The notes: generated by a model from the sequence alone, not told the origin. A DNA stretch of 64,000 bases from Streptantibioticus ferralitis (GCF_029223525.1 NZ_JARHTQ010000012.1:166672-230671), one strand, 5' to 3'; positions 45,076-55,778 are shown, counted from the first letter of the stretch. Program-made: numbers and translations.

Positions 45076-45587
45076 AGAATCGCTTCTGCGTGACCCCGCG
45101 GGCGCGACACCCCCGTGGGCGCGGCACCTGTGGGCGCGACCGAACGACACACGCCACGCGGCGCGTTGGGCGACCGCGGGCACTCGGGGCGGCGCGCCGC
45201 GCGGACCCGCGAGAGAATTGGGCGTTACGCCGTTCGAGTGAGCCGGACGAGGATTGTGCTCCGGTTGGCCTAACGCATACGACGGAAACGATTCACTCGA
45301 GCGGCGGACCCGCACGACACCTGCGGAGCAGTGGCCGGACCACTCGCCCCGGGCGGCGGACGGGACGGGGAGCCGCCACCAAGATTCCGGAACCGCCGCG
45401 ACGGCGGACAGATCCCGGCGCCCCGGGCGGCGAGCAGCCCTACGGCGCGGATCTGCGGCCGCGCAATCCGCCGAAGACCGGCCGGGCAGGCCTTACGGCA
45501 CCACGCCGACGCCCCCGCACCGTCCTCTACAGCCCCGCCCCGGCACCATCCCCGGCGGCCGGGCCGGGCGCATGCCCGACCGGCAGG
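45076..45587. other. 512-bp spacer between whiD and the LysR gene, no gene seen
   Basis: This GC-rich convergent spacer has repeated GTGGGCGCG words (45098-45140) and a distant inverted repeat, CGAGTGA near 45235 with TCACTCG near 45294. Frames crossing it encode Arg/Pro-rich low-complexity sequence without ribosome sites. A GCCGGGC-type hairpin near 45560-45600 may terminate the LysR transcript. Confidence 0.45.
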
Positions 45588-46520
45588 TCAGCGACCGGCC
45601 GGAGGGTGGGCGGCCGCCGTCGCCAGATGGGTGAGCATGGCGTTCACGGCGGGCACGTGCTCCAGGTCCGGCAGCGTCAGTGCGACCACCTCACGGCGTA
45701 CCACCGGGGCCATCTCGACGACCACGACGCCCTTGGGACGTACGGCCTGCAGCGCGAGCTCCGGCAGCATCGCGACGCCGAGTCCAGCGCCGACCAGACC
45801 CGCCACGGCCGGGTAGTCGTCGGTGGCGAAATCAATCCGCGGGGTGAAGCCCGCGTCCTCGCACACCCCCACCAGATGACGGCGACAGCGCGGGCAGCCC
45901 GCGATCCACTGTTCGTCGGCCAACTCGGCGATCTCCACCGAGCGGCCCTCGACGGCCACCTCGGCAAGCCGGTGTCCGGCCGGGACCAGGCCGACCAGGC
46001 GGTCGGTGAGCAGCGGCCGCACCACCAGGTCGTCCCACTCGGTGTCGGCGGGCTCCGCGGGCATGCCGAGATAACGGAAGGCGAGGGCCACCTCGCAGTC
46101 GCCGCCGCGCACCATCTCGACAGACCGCGGCGGCTCCGCCTCTTCCAGCGAGACCTGCGTCCCGGGGTGCGCGGCACGCATCTCCGCCACGGCGGTGGGC
46201 ACGATCGTCGAACTGCCCGACGGGAACGACACCATCCGCACCCGCCCGGCGCGCAGCCCGGCGATCGCGGCGACCTCCTCCTCGGCGGCGGTGAGCCCGG
46301 CCAGGATCCCGGCGGCGTGCCGGGTGAGCGCCTCACCCGCCTCGGTCAGCCGCATCTCCCGGCCCGCCCGGATGAGCAGGGGCGTGCCCGCGGACTGTTC
46401 GAGCGCCTTCATCTGCTGGCTCACCGCGGGCTGTGTGCAGCCGAGTTCACGGGCGGCGGCGGAGAAGGAACCGCTTCGGGAAACCGCGCGCAGTACCCGG
46501 AGATGGCGTGCTTCGATCAC
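45588..46520 (-). CDS. LysR-family transcriptional regulator
   Basis: A 310-residue LysR regulator. The N-terminal winged helix-turn-helix (about 1-62) contains FSAAARELGCTQPAVSQQMKALE. The effector domain (about 90-290) includes the LysR-substrate segments typical of the family. The GTG at 46520 aligns with the usual family start (IEARHLRVLRAV); an ATG at 46538 would add six residues. It is divergent from a class V aminotransferase gene, the usual sign that it controls that neighbour. The effector is unknown. Confidence 0.9.
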   Translation of the reverse strand: MIEARHLRVLRAVSRSGSFSAAARELGCTQPAVSQQMKALEQSAGTPLLIRAGREMRLTEAGEALTRHAAGILAGLTAAEEEVAAIAGLRAGRVRMVSFPSGSSTIVPTAVAEMRAAHPGTQVSLEEAEPPRSVEMVRGGDCEVALAFRYLGMPAEPADTEWDDLVVRPLLTDRLVGLVPAGHRLAEVAVEGRSVEIAELADEQWIAGCPRCRRHLVGVCEDAGFTPRIDFATDDYPAVAGLVGAGLGVAMLPELALQAVRPKGVVVVEMAPVVRREVVALTLPDLEHVPAVNAMLTHLATAAAHPPAGR

Positions 46521-46549
46521 CCTCCAACCATAAGCCATCCTTAGGGGTG

Positions 46550-46575
46550 AAAGTCAATTATTCTCCATGGACTTT
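46550..46575. promoter_or_regulatory. Candidate LysR operator
   Basis: AAAGTC (46550-46555) and GACTTT (46570-46575) form an inverted repeat with a 14-base AT-rich spacer, centred between the LysR gene and the divergent aminotransferase gene. Size and position suit a LysR binding site overlapping both promoters. Confidence 0.4.
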
Positions 46576-46616
46576 GAGGTCGGGTGGGTGCAGTCTGGTG
46601 TTCGAGGGAGGGCATC

Positions 46617-47753
46617 ATGAGTCGCACAGACAACGGCAGCAGCAGCGCAACCCACAACGCCAACGGCGGCGGCACGCACCCCGCGCCCCACGACGGCAGC
46701 CTGGGCAGCCTGGCGGGCGATGAGTTCGCGCCCCGCACCACGTATCTGAACACCGCGTCCGCCGGCCTTGGACCCGCGAGGGCCGCGTCTGCGATCCAGC
46801 GCGCCGTACAGGGCTGGCCCATCGGGGACTTCTCCGCCTACGATCTGGCGCTGACCGCGGCCCGTGCGTCGTTCGCCCGCATCGCGGGCGTTCCCGTCGA
46901 GCGGGTCGCGGCGGGCTCGTCGGTCTCCGTGTACGCCGGGCTGATCGCGGCCGGACTGCCAGCCGGCTCCGAAGTCCTGGTCGCCGAGGGCGACTTCAGC
47001 TCATTGGTCAATCCGTTCGCGGTCCGCGCGGACCTCAAGCTCCGCACCGTGCCGCTGGAGAACGTGGCCGACGAAATCGGCGCGGGCACGGCGCTGGTGG
47101 CCGTGAGCTCCGTGCAGTCGGCCGATGGCCGGATCGCCGACCTCGACGCGATACGGACGGCGGCGGCCGCGTGCGGGACGCGCGTCCTGATCGACGCCAC
47201 CCAGTCGGCGGGCTGGCTGCCGTTGCGCGCCGGTGACTTCGACTATGTGGTGTGCGCGGCCTTCAAGTGGCTGCTCTCCCCGCGCGGTGTGTGCTTCCTG
47301 GCGATAGGCGAGTCGACGGCGGCCGAACTGCCTCCCGCCTTCGCAGGCTGGCTGGCGGGGGAAGACCCGTGGCTGTCCTGCTACGGACCGGTCGCCGACC
47401 TCGCCGCCTCGGCACGGCGGTTCGACCACTCCCCGGCCTACTTGAGCTACATCGGGGCCGCCGAATCACTCGCGCTGATCGAGGAGACCGGCATCGAGAC
47501 GATCAGGGCGCACAACGTGGCGCTGGCGGACCGGTTCGCGGCGGGGCTGGCCTCGTTGGGGTACGAGCCGGTGGAGACCGGCGGTTCGGCCATCGTCTCC
47601 GTGCCCGGGCTGGGCGGAGCGGCCGAGGAACTGGAGCGGGCGGGTATCCAGGCGTCGGCGCGGGCCGGCAACCTGCGGGCGTCCTTCCATCTGTACAACT
47701 CGGCCCAGGACGTGCACCGAATACTGGACGCCCTCCCGGCACACCGTCCCTGA
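46617..47753 (+). CDS. Class V aminotransferase family protein
   Basis: A 378-residue PLP enzyme of aminotransferase class V (cysteine desulfurase, kynureninase and isopenicillin epimerase relatives). The PLP-binding Lys is in CAAFKWLLSPRG and the cofactor Asp is in LIDATQSAGW. The first 40 residues are low-complexity and precede FAPRTTYLNTASAGLGP. The ATG follows GAGGGAGGGCATC. No substrate can be assigned. It is divergent from the LysR gene that probably controls it. Confidence 0.87.
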   Translation: MSRTDNGSSSATHNANGGGTHPAPHDGSLGSLAGDEFAPRTTYLNTASAGLGPARAASAIQRAVQGWPIGDFSAYDLALTAARASFARIAGVPVERVAAGSSVSVYAGLIAAGLPAGSEVLVAEGDFSSLVNPFAVRADLKLRTVPLENVADEIGAGTALVAVSSVQSADGRIADLDAIRTAAAACGTRVLIDATQSAGWLPLRAGDFDYVVCAAFKWLLSPRGVCFLAIGESTAAELPPAFAGWLAGEDPWLSCYGPVADLAASARRFDHSPAYLSYIGAAESLALIEETGIETIRAHNVALADRFAAGLASLGYEPVETGGSAIVSVPGLGGAAEELERAGIQASARAGNLRASFHLYNSAQDVHRILDALPAHRP

Positions 47754-47780
47754 GGCCCGCGAGCAGCCGCCCGCACACCC

Positions 47781-47838
47781 CTTGGACCCGCGCGTTCCTG
47801 GGGCGGGGGCTTGGACCCGTGCATTCCTGGGGCGGGGA
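47781..47838. repeat. Two tandem 29-bp repeats
   Basis: A 29-base unit beginning CTTGGACCCG and ending CTGGGGCGGG occurs twice in tandem, with three differences. It lies in the 144-base space between the aminotransferase and MOSC genes, about 60-115 bases ahead of the MOSC start. It contains no obvious promoter motif. Confidence 0.7.
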
Positions 47839-47897
47839 CCGGGCCGGTGCCACGCAATGCTGTCGCGCGAAGCGGCCCATGCCCGTAGCGTCGAGGT

Positions 47898-48548
47898 ATG
47901 CGGCTGCTCTCGGTGAACATCGGTAGGGAACGACCCAACCTGTGGAAGAAGAACGCCTCGGCCACCGGGATCGACAAGCGACCGGTCGAGGGTGCGGTCG
48001 AGGTCCGGGCGCCCGGACCGAAGGGCACCGGCGCGGTCGGTCTGGCGGGCGACCGGGTACACGATGTGAAACATCACGGCGGAGACGACCAGGCCGTTTA
48101 CGCCTACGCGAGGGAGGATCTGGATGACTGGCAGACGATAGTCGGCCGAGAGCTGCCCAACGGCGCCTTCGGGGAGAACCTCACCACCACCGGCCTTGAT
48201 GTCAACAACGCACTGATCGGCGAGCGTTGGCGGATCGGCTCGGATGTCGTGCTCGAAGTCTCCTGCCCGCGCATTCCGTGCTCGACGTTCCAAGGCTGGC
48301 TGGGCCGTCCGGGCTGGATCAAGCAGTTCACGGTGGCCGCACTGCCCGGCCCGTATCTCCGGGTGATCGAACCCGGCGAGATCCGGGCCGGGGATCCGAT
48401 CACGGTCGAGTCCCGGCCGCAGCACGGGGTGACCGTCTCCCTCACGTTTCGGGCGATGACAAGCCAACCCCATCTGCTGCCGAGGCTGTTGGAAGCGGAC
48501 GCGCTCCCTGAGGAGATCAAGGAAGTCGCCCGGAAGCGGGCGAGCTGA
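47898..48548 (+). CDS. MOSC-domain protein (YiiM-like)
   Basis: A 216-residue MOSC-domain protein. The signature AVYAYAREDLDDW and GAFGENLTTTGLD lie near residues 78-110, and the conserved Cys is in SCPRIPCSTF. MOSC proteins bind a molybdenum cofactor through Cys, and YiiM reduces N-hydroxylated compounds; activity here is inferred. The ATG start has no strong ribosome site. It is followed, 31 bases later, by a short-chain dehydrogenase gene on the same strand. Confidence 0.9.
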   Translation: MRLLSVNIGRERPNLWKKNASATGIDKRPVEGAVEVRAPGPKGTGAVGLAGDRVHDVKHHGGDDQAVYAYAREDLDDWQTIVGRELPNGAFGENLTTTGLDVNNALIGERWRIGSDVVLEVSCPRIPCSTFQGWLGRPGWIKQFTVAALPGPYLRVIEPGEIRAGDPITVESRPQHGVTVSLTFRAMTSQPHLLPRLLEADALPEEIKEVARKRAS

Positions 48549-48579
48549 AGTGGGGTGATCGTGGCCTAGCCTTCGCATC

Positions 48580-49353
48580 ATGACGACTTCAGTGATCACC
48601 GGAGCGACGGCGGGTATCGGTGCCGCCTTCGCGCGGCGGCTGGCGGGCGAAGGGCACGAACTGGTCCTGGTGGCGCGCGACACGAAACGGCTGGAGGAGC
48701 ACGCGCAGGAGTTGCGCCAGCGGTACGGCGTCCAGGTGCAGGTGCTGACCGCCGACCTGTCCACCGACGAGGGCATCGCGGCGGTTGAGTCACGGCTCGC
48801 CGACCGGGCCAAGCCGGTTGACGTCCTGGTGAACAACGCGGGCTTCGGCAATCGCGGCACGTTCCTCAACGTGCCCGTCGACGACGAGCTCACGATGCTC
48901 AAGGTGCACTGCGAGGCGGTACTGCGCCTCACCTACGCGGCGACGGCGGCGATGCGCGAGCGCGGCCGGGGCTTCGTCATCAACGTGGCGTCCGTGGCGG
49001 CGTTCCTGCCGCGCGGCACGTACGCGGCGAGCAAGGCGTGGGTGGTGCGGTTCACCCAGGGCGCGTCCCGTGAACTCGCCGGTAGCGGGGTGCGGTTGAT
49101 GGCGTTGTGCCCGGGCTTTGTGCGGACCGAGTTCCACCAGCGGGCCGGTATGGACGCCAGCGGCATCCCCGACTGGGCCTGGCTGGATGTGGACAAGGTG
49201 GTCGCGGCGGCGATCCGGGATCTCGCGTGCGGCCGGGTGGTGAGCGTGCCGGACCTCCGGTACAAGGCCGTTGTCGGGCTGGCGAAGTTGACCCCGAGCG
49301 CGCTGTTCGCCCGGGTCTCCACCAAGGCCGGGCGACGCTTCGGTCCTCGGTAA
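48580..49353 (+). CDS. Short-chain dehydrogenase/reductase
   Basis: A 257-residue classical SDR. The cofactor motif TGATAGIG (about 7-14), the NNAG segment VLVNNAGFG, the Ser in NVASVAAFL and the catalytic YAASK motif are present. Arg18-region residues suggest NADP(H) but this is uncertain. The substrate is unknown. It is probably co-transcribed with the MOSC gene. Confidence 0.92.
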   Translation: MTTSVITGATAGIGAAFARRLAGEGHELVLVARDTKRLEEHAQELRQRYGVQVQVLTADLSTDEGIAAVESRLADRAKPVDVLVNNAGFGNRGTFLNVPVDDELTMLKVHCEAVLRLTYAATAAMRERGRGFVINVASVAAFLPRGTYAASKAWVVRFTQGASRELAGSGVRLMALCPGFVRTEFHQRAGMDASGIPDWAWLDVDKVVAAAIRDLACGRVVSVPDLRYKAVVGLAKLTPSALFARVSTKAGRRFGPR

Positions 49354-49451
49354 CCGTTGGTGGGACGCGGCGCCGCAACGGCGAGCGGCTCCGCACCGCG
49401 CCCGCCCGGCGTTTCCGCAAGTCGTCGCAGCGACCGCAAGGCAGCGCGAAA

Positions 49452-49490
49452 GGCCCCGGGCCCCACCGCTGAGCAGTGGGACCCGGGGCC
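49452..49490. terminator. Bidirectional terminator
   Basis: GGCCCCGGG and CCCGGGGCC (49452-49460 and 49482-49490) pair, and after one mismatch CCCAC and GTGGG continue the stem around a nine-base loop. It separates the SDR gene from convergent groEL. Confidence 0.8.
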
Positions 49491-49525
49491 GTTTCGTACG
49501 GCTACCGGCGAGGACCGGCTACAGG

Positions 49526-51163
<1,638 letters not shown>

Positions 51164-51192
51164 CTACCTCGTCTATTCCTCGTCAGAGACCA

Positions 51193-51233
51193 CGCCCCGG
51201 GTCCCCGGCCCAAAGGGACGCGGACCCGGGGCG
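51193..51233. terminator. Hairpin between groES and groEL
   Basis: CGCCCCGGGTCC (51193-51204) and GGACCCGGGGCG (51222-51233) form a 12-bp stem with a 17-base loop in the 140-base gap. It may cause partial termination or serve as a processing site, raising groES over groEL. Confidence 0.6.
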
Positions 51234-51294
51234 GGTCACGGCTGCATGTAGTGGAGCCGGTCGGTACGGCCCCGCGTGGCGGGGGCGCCCCGGA

Positions 51295-51603
51295 TTACTT
51301 CTCGACGATCGCGAGAACGTCGCGAGCCGAGAGGACGAGGTACTCCTCGTTGTTGTACTTGACCTCGGTGCCGCCGTACTTGCTGTACAGCACGACGTCG
51401 CCGACCTTGACGTCAAGCTCGACGCGCTTGCCGTCCTCGAAGCGGCCCGGACCGACGGCGAGGACGACGCCCTCCTGGGGCTTCTCCTTCGCGGTGTCCG
51501 GGATGACCAGGCCCGAGGCCGTGGTCTGCTCGGCGTCGAGCGGCTGGACCACGATGCGGTCCTCAAGCGGCTTGATGGCAACCTTGGTGCTGGCGGTCGT
51601 CAC
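51295..51603 (-). CDS. groES: Co-chaperonin GroES
   Basis: A 102-residue 10-kDa chaperonin that caps GroEL. The N-terminal [19 protein letters not shown], the mobile loop (about 20-35, [12 protein letters not shown]) and the [15 protein letters not shown] segment are typical. The start codon follows GGGGGAGGTCG. It heads the groES-groEL operon, and two CIRCE operators lie 100-170 bases upstream. Confidence 0.97.
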   Translation of the reverse strand: MTTASTKVAIKPLEDRIVVQPLDAEQTTASGLVIPDTAKEKPQEGVVLAVGPGRFEDGKRVELDVKVGDVVLYSKYGGTEVKYNNEEYLVLSARDVLAIVEK

Positions 51604-51703
51604 GATCCGACCTCCCCCTTCGGAGAGTTCACAGGAGTGTGTGTCTTGGGGTGGCGACCTGGTAGATCCGTCGTCGCGGGTGCCGGACCTGCCTCGTCGC
51701 TAT

Positions 51704-51730
51704 TGGCACTCTGCGGTGCGGAGTGCCAGG
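51704..51730. promoter_or_regulatory. CIRCE operator (HrcA site) A
   Basis: TTGGCACTC and GAGTGCCAG are separated by nine bases, one mismatch each from the TTAGCACTC-N9-GAGTGCTAA consensus. It is the groES-proximal of two sites. HrcA bound here represses the operon until heat shock. Confidence 0.85.
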
Positions 51731-51749
51731 GCCGAGCCTAGAACTCCGT

Positions 51750-51776
51750 TAGCACTCGGTCAAGCGGAGTGCCAGC
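51750..51776. promoter_or_regulatory. CIRCE operator (HrcA site) B
   Basis: TTAGCACTC and GAGTGCCAG are separated by nine bases, a near-perfect CIRCE. It lies 20 bases beyond site A, so the two could be bound cooperatively. Confidence 0.9.
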
Positions 51777-51782
51777 GCGCCT

Positions 51783-51920
51783 CCGGCGCGGGGTCAGGGG
51801 TTTTTCCGGGGGCGAAGCCCCCGGACCGCCAGCTCGGGGCTGTGCCCCAGGCCCCGCACGGGTTGCGGCCCGGACCGCCGACTCGGGGCTGTGCCCCGGA
51901 CCCCGCGCGGGGCGGGCCCG
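51783..51920. repeat. GC-rich palindromes and direct repeats upstream of a methyltransferase gene
   Basis: Hairpins of the form GGGGCTgtGCCCC occur twice within a pair of 36-base direct repeats that begin CGGACCGCC and include CTCGGGGCTGTGCCCC. A longer GGGGGCGAAGCCCCC hairpin precedes them. They belong to the same family as the clusters near 4.2 and 16.9 kb. Confidence 0.65.
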
Positions 51921-51954
51921 TCGGTGGTGCCAGGTGGGCTGGGAGAATGGTGGG

Positions 51955-53118
51955 GTGGATCTTGACGCGTTCTCCTCGCTCCTGACCGGTGAAGGGCAGG
52001 CGCTGCTCGCATCGCTGCGGGACTACGACCCGTCCGACGAGCTAGGCACGGCGACCAGGTTGCGGCGGCAGTACCCGGCCTCGCTGGTTTCGGCGGCGCT
52101 GGGGCAGGCGCGGTTGCGGCAGCGGGCGGAGGCGAAGTTCGGTGCGGACGCGTACCGCATGTACTTCACGCCGGACGGCGTGGAGCAGGCGACCCGTACC
52201 GCCGTCGCCGAGCACCGTGCCGCCCGGTTCGCCGGGTTGGGCGTGCGGCGCCTGGCCGATCTGTGCTGCGGCATCGGCGGCGACGCGATCGCGCTGGCGC
52301 GCGCCGGGATCGATGTACTCGCCGTTGACCGCTCGCCGTTGACCTGCGCGGTGGCCGAGGCGAACGCTCGCTCGCTGGGCCTGGACGAGCACATCCAGGT
52401 GCGGTGCGCGGACGTCACAGAGGTGGTGACGGACCGATACGACGCCGTGTTCGTCGACCCGGCCCGGCGCGGCGGACGCGGCCGGGTCTTCGACCCCGAG
52501 GCCTACTCGCCACCGCTGTCCTGGGCGGTGGCCGCCGCCCGCCGCGCCCCGCACGCCGCGCTCAAGGTCGCGCCCGGCATCCCGCACGAAGCGGTGCCGG
52601 AGGAGGCCGAGGCGGAGTGGGTCTCGGACCGGGGGGATGTGAAGGAAGCCGTGCTGTGGTTCGGAACGCAGCCGGGCGGGCGTCGCGCTACCCTGCTGCC
52701 CGACGGCGCCGCGTTGACCGGCGGCGGCCTGCCGGTACCGCCCGTCGGCCCGGTCGGGCGGTACCTGTACGAGCCGGACGGCGCCGTGATCCGCGCGCAC
52801 CTGGTGGCGGAGGCCGCGGCGCGGCTCGACGGCCGTCTCATCGACGAGACGATCGCCTACATCACGGCGGACGAGCTGCGCCCCACCCCGTACGCCACCG
52901 CCTACCAGATCACCGACACACTGCCGTTCAACCTCAAGAGGCTCAAGGCACTGCTGCGCGAACGCGAGGTCGGCACGCTCACCGTCAAGAAGCGCGGCTC
53001 GGCCGTCGAACCGGAGGAACTGCGCAGGCGGATCAAACCGCAAGGACCGAACGCGGCGACCGTACTGCTCACCAGGGTCGCCGGGGCACCGACCATGCTC
53101 ATCGGCGCTCCGGCTTGA
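51955..53118 (+). CDS. SAM-dependent methyltransferase with THUMP-like tail
   Basis: A 387-residue protein. Residues 95-200 form a class I SAM-binding fold: LADLCCGIGGDAIALA is the glycine-rich motif and VFVDPARRGGRGR is the DPPR-like active-site motif used for base methylation. The C-terminal 80 residues resemble the THUMP-like domain of related proteins. RNA or DNA methylation is inferred from these motifs; no specific target is known. The GTG at 51955 follows GGGAGAA. Confidence 0.82.
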   Translation: MDLDAFSSLLTGEGQALLASLRDYDPSDELGTATRLRRQYPASLVSAALGQARLRQRAEAKFGADAYRMYFTPDGVEQATRTAVAEHRAARFAGLGVRRLADLCCGIGGDAIALARAGIDVLAVDRSPLTCAVAEANARSLGLDEHIQVRCADVTEVVTDRYDAVFVDPARRGGRGRVFDPEAYSPPLSWAVAAARRAPHAALKVAPGIPHEAVPEEAEAEWVSDRGDVKEAVLWFGTQPGGRRATLLPDGAALTGGGLPVPPVGPVGRYLYEPDGAVIRAHLVAEAAARLDGRLIDETIAYITADELRPTPYATAYQITDTLPFNLKRLKALLREREVGTLTVKKRGSAVEPEELRRRIKPQGPNAATVLLTRVAGAPTMLIGAPA

Positions 53119-53123
53119 CGGCG

Positions 53124-53774
53124 TCAACTCCCGGACGGGGCCTGGCCGGACGGGCCGGGTGGGCCCTGGTCGCCCGGCCGGGGACGGGCACCGGGTTCGG
53201 TGAGGCGGTCCAGCTCCCTGCGCATACGCGTCGCCGCCTGTTCCGCCGCGTCCGCGAGGGAAGCGAGGATGTCGCCGTTGACGGCGTAGGAGATGGTTTC
53301 CAGTCCGGTGTCGGAAGGGCGGCCGGTGGGGCCGAGGTGCGCGGAGCGCAGATGGTACGCCGTCTGACCGGCGGCGGTGATCATGGCGGTGAGGAACTCC
53401 CGGGTGGCGATCAGGAGTTCGTGCTGCGGACGACCGTCCCCCTCCGCGCCGAACAGCGCCCGGACGTACTCCGCGGCCAGGCCGAGATGGGTGATCAGGT
53501 GTTCGTGGACCGGGAGATGGCGGTGCTCGGGATACTCGTGCACGTTCTGCACACCGCGCGCCAGGACCGCCGGGCCGCCGTACACAAGCTGCGGATCAGC
53601 GGCCGTCTCACGGTACGGGGCTACGGCCGCGGCCAGTAGCGTGGCGTGCTGGAAGGCGAGATCGGCCACCGGGTCATCGACACGCTCGGGACTGCGACCG
53701 AGGACCACGAGGGCCGCGGCAACAGAGTCCGCGCGCTGGCGCAGTCTCCTGCGGCCGCTCTCCGGCTCCTCCAA
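53124..53774 (-). CDS. Helical protein of unknown function
   Basis: A 216-residue protein predicted mainly helical, with a Pro/Gly-rich tail (ARPRPGDQGPPGPSGQ). I prefer the TTG start at 53774 because AGGGGG lies seven bases ahead of it; an open frame continues to a TTG at 53840 without a ribosome site. There are no membrane segments, Cys motifs or recognised domains. It lies downstream of the tsa genes on the same strand and converges with the methyltransferase gene, five bases apart. Confidence 0.65.
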   Translation of the reverse strand: MEEPESGRRRLRQRADSVAAALVVLGRSPERVDDPVADLAFQHATLLAAAVAPYRETAADPQLVYGGPAVLARGVQNVHEYPEHRHLPVHEHLITHLGLAAEYVRALFGAEGDGRPQHELLIATREFLTAMITAAGQTAYHLRSAHLGPTGRPSDTGLETISYAVNGDILASLADAAEQAATRMRRELDRLTEPGARPRPGDQGPPGPSGQAPSGS

Positions 53775-53969
53775 CGGGCACCCCCTCGGATCAACGGCGT
53801 CAACGACGCCCGTCAGCCTACGAACCGCCACCCCACCCAAGGGATATGGTCGCGGCCAATCCCACCTATACGAGGGAACCTGGCGACGAGCCCGTTCAGC
53901 GGCCGGGAAACGGGTACGGCTACCCGACGGAGCCGCGAACCGCCGTCAACCCGATGGGAACGGCTGGGC

Positions 53970-54233
53970 TCACTCGCCGACCGACTCGAACCGCCAGCGG
54001 TGGACCGCACGGCGCACCAGATCCTCTGGCGGATCGGGGAGTTCCGGCACTACGGCCTCGTACGAACCCTCCCACCAGGTGATCGCGAGCACCCGGTCCT
54101 CGGGAGCGGTGAAAACCTCTCGGCGCAGCGGCTGACGCTCATCGTCCGACCGCTGGGTCCGTACCCACGCCAGGAGCTCCGCGCCGCGGCCCGGCACGGC
54201 GCGCGCCTCCCACATCAGCGCGACGGTCGGCAT
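53970..54233 (-). CDS. Small dimeric alpha/beta-barrel-like protein
   Basis: An 87-residue protein with the beta-alpha-beta-beta pattern of antibiotic-monooxygenase-like (ABM) or stress-responsive barrels: VALMWEARAVPGRGAELLAWV, then REVFTAPEDRVLAITWW. No catalytic residue is assigned. Its ATG overlaps the tsaD stop (TGATG), so it is translated with tsaD and probably belongs to that operon; why is unclear. Confidence 0.7.
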   Translation of the reverse strand: MPTVALMWEARAVPGRGAELLAWVRTQRSDDERQPLRREVFTAPEDRVLAITWWEGSYEAVVPELPDPPEDLVRRAVHRWRFESVGE

Positions 54234-55291
54234 CACGCGGCGTGGTGCCGGCCGGGGACATGCGGCTCGGTCACCGGGAGCGAGGAGTCGGCGGGCAGCT
54301 CCCAGTCCGAGGCGGCACGGCCGCGCGCCACCATCTCGGCGCCCAGCGCGGCGACCATCGCGCCGTTGTCGGTGCACAGCTTGGGGCGGGGCACCCGCAG
54401 TTCGATCCCGGCCGCCGCACAGCGTTCCTCGGCCATCGCCCGCAGCCGCGAGTTGGCCGCGACACCGCCACCCATCATCAGATGGTCCACGCCGTGGTCC
54501 TTGCAGGCGCGGATCGCCTTGCGGGTCAGTACGTCGGTCACCGCCTCCTGGAACGACGCCGCCACATCCGCCACCGGCACCGTCTCGCCCGCGGCGCGCC
54601 GGGCCTCGATCCACCGCGCCACCGAGGTCTTCAGACCGGAGAACGAGAAGTCGTACAGGGGGTCGCGCGGCCCGGTCAGCCCGCGCGGGAAGCGGATCGC
54701 GTCGGGATCGCCCTCCCGCGCGTACCGGTCGATGACCGGGCCGCCGGGGAAGCCCAGGCCCAGCACCCGCGCGACCTTGTCGAACGCCTCGCCCGCCGCG
54801 TCGTCGATGGTCGAGCCGAGCGACCGCACGTCCGAGGTGATGTCCGGCGCCAGCAGCAGCGAGGAGTGGCCGCCGGACACCAGCAGCGCCATCGTCGGCT
54901 CGGGCAACGCGCCGTGCTCCAACTGGTCGACGCAGATGTGCGAGGCGAGATGGTTGACCCCGTAGAGCGGCTTGCCCAGCGCGTACGCGTACGCCTTCGC
55001 CGCCGAGACGCCGACCAGCAGTGCTCCGGCCAGCCCGGGGCCCGCGGTCACCGCGATGCCGTCCAGATCGCTCGCCGAGACCCCGGCGTCCTTGAGCGCC
55101 CGCTGAATGGTCGGAACCATCGCCTCCAGATGCGCACGGCTGGCGACCTCCGGCACCACACCGCCGAACCTGGCGTGTTCGTCCACGCTCGTCGCGACCG
55201 CGTCGGCCAGCAGCGTGTGGCCCCGGACGACACCCACGCCGGTCTCGTCGCAGGAGGTCTCGATACCGAGGACGAGGGGTTCGTCAGCCAT
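54233..55291 (-). CDS. tsaD: tRNA N6-adenosine threonylcarbamoyltransferase
   Basis: Transfers the threonylcarbamoyl group to A37 of ANN-decoding tRNAs (t6A), working with TsaB and TsaE. The 352-residue ASKHA-fold protein has [15 protein letters not shown] (about 5-19), the metal ligands in NHLASHI, the phosphate motif [12 protein letters not shown], and the C-terminal [11 protein letters not shown] and [11 protein letters not shown]. The ATG start at 55291 overlaps rimI by eight bases. It is the third gene of tsaB-rimI-tsaD. Confidence 0.96.
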   Translation of the reverse strand: MADEPLVLGIETSCDETGVGVVRGHTLLADAVATSVDEHARFGGVVPEVASRAHLEAMVPTIQRALKDAGVSASDLDGIAVTAGPGLAGALLVGVSAAKAYAYALGKPLYGVNHLASHICVDQLEHGALPEPTMALLVSGGHSSLLLAPDITSDVRSLGSTIDDAAGEAFDKVARVLGLGFPGGPVIDRYAREGDPDAIRFPRGLTGPRDPLYDFSFSGLKTSVARWIEARRAAGETVPVADVAASFQEAVTDVLTRKAIRACKDHGVDHLMMGGGVAANSRLRAMAEERCAAAGIELRVPRPKLCTDNGAMVAALGAEMVARGRAASDWELPADSSLPVTEPHVPGRHHAA

Positions 55292-55778
55292 GGATCAATC
55301 CTTGCAGGGGTACAGAGGAAGGGTCGGTCAGTCGCATGACAAGGGCGTCCACGTTGCCCGGCTGGTAGTAGCCGCGCCGGAAGCCGATCGGCTCGAAGCC
55401 GAAGCGCTCGTACAGGCGCTGGGCGCGGGTGTTGTCCACCCGCACCTCCAGGAGCACCTCGCGGCACTCCATGGCGGTGGCCTGCCGCAGCAGATCGCCG
55501 AGCAGCCGGGCGCCGAGTCCGGTCCCCCAGTAGTCGGTGGCGACCGCGATGGTCTGTACGTCACCGGTTCCGGCCACCGCCGCCAGTCCGGCGTAGCCGA
55601 CGATCCGGCCGCCGTCCTCGGCCACCACGTAGTAGCGGGTGGCCTCCCGGTGGCGCGCACCGGCCAGCTCCGACCAGAACATGCCGCGCGACCACGCGTC
55701 GTCCGGAAACAGCGCTTCCTCAAGCGCCATCACCGGCTCGAGGTCCCACCAGCGCATCTCGCGCAGGGCGGTGGTCAT
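55284..55778 (-). CDS. rimI: Ribosomal protein S18-alanine N-acetyltransferase
   Basis: A 164-residue GNAT acetyltransferase. The acetyl-CoA loop is [17 protein letters not shown], and the terminal [21 protein letters not shown] is characteristic of RimI. It overlaps tsaB by four bases (ATGA) and tsaD by eight, so the three are translationally coupled. RimI acetylates the N-terminus of S18 in E. coli; the actinobacterial homologue has broader specificity. Confidence 0.92.
   Translation of the reverse strand: MTTALREMRWWDLEPVMALEEALFPDDAWSRGMFWSELAGARHREATRYYVVAEDGGRIVGYAGLAAVAGTGDVQTIAVATDYWGTGLGARLLGDLLRQATAMECREVLLEVRVDNTRAQRLYERFGFEPIGFRRGYYQPGNVDALVMRLTDPSSVPLQGLIHG

Noticed and set aside
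45090..45587. Gene in the spacer between whiD and the LysR gene
   Set aside because: Open frames give Arg/Pro-rich low-complexity sequence without ribosome sites or third-position bias.
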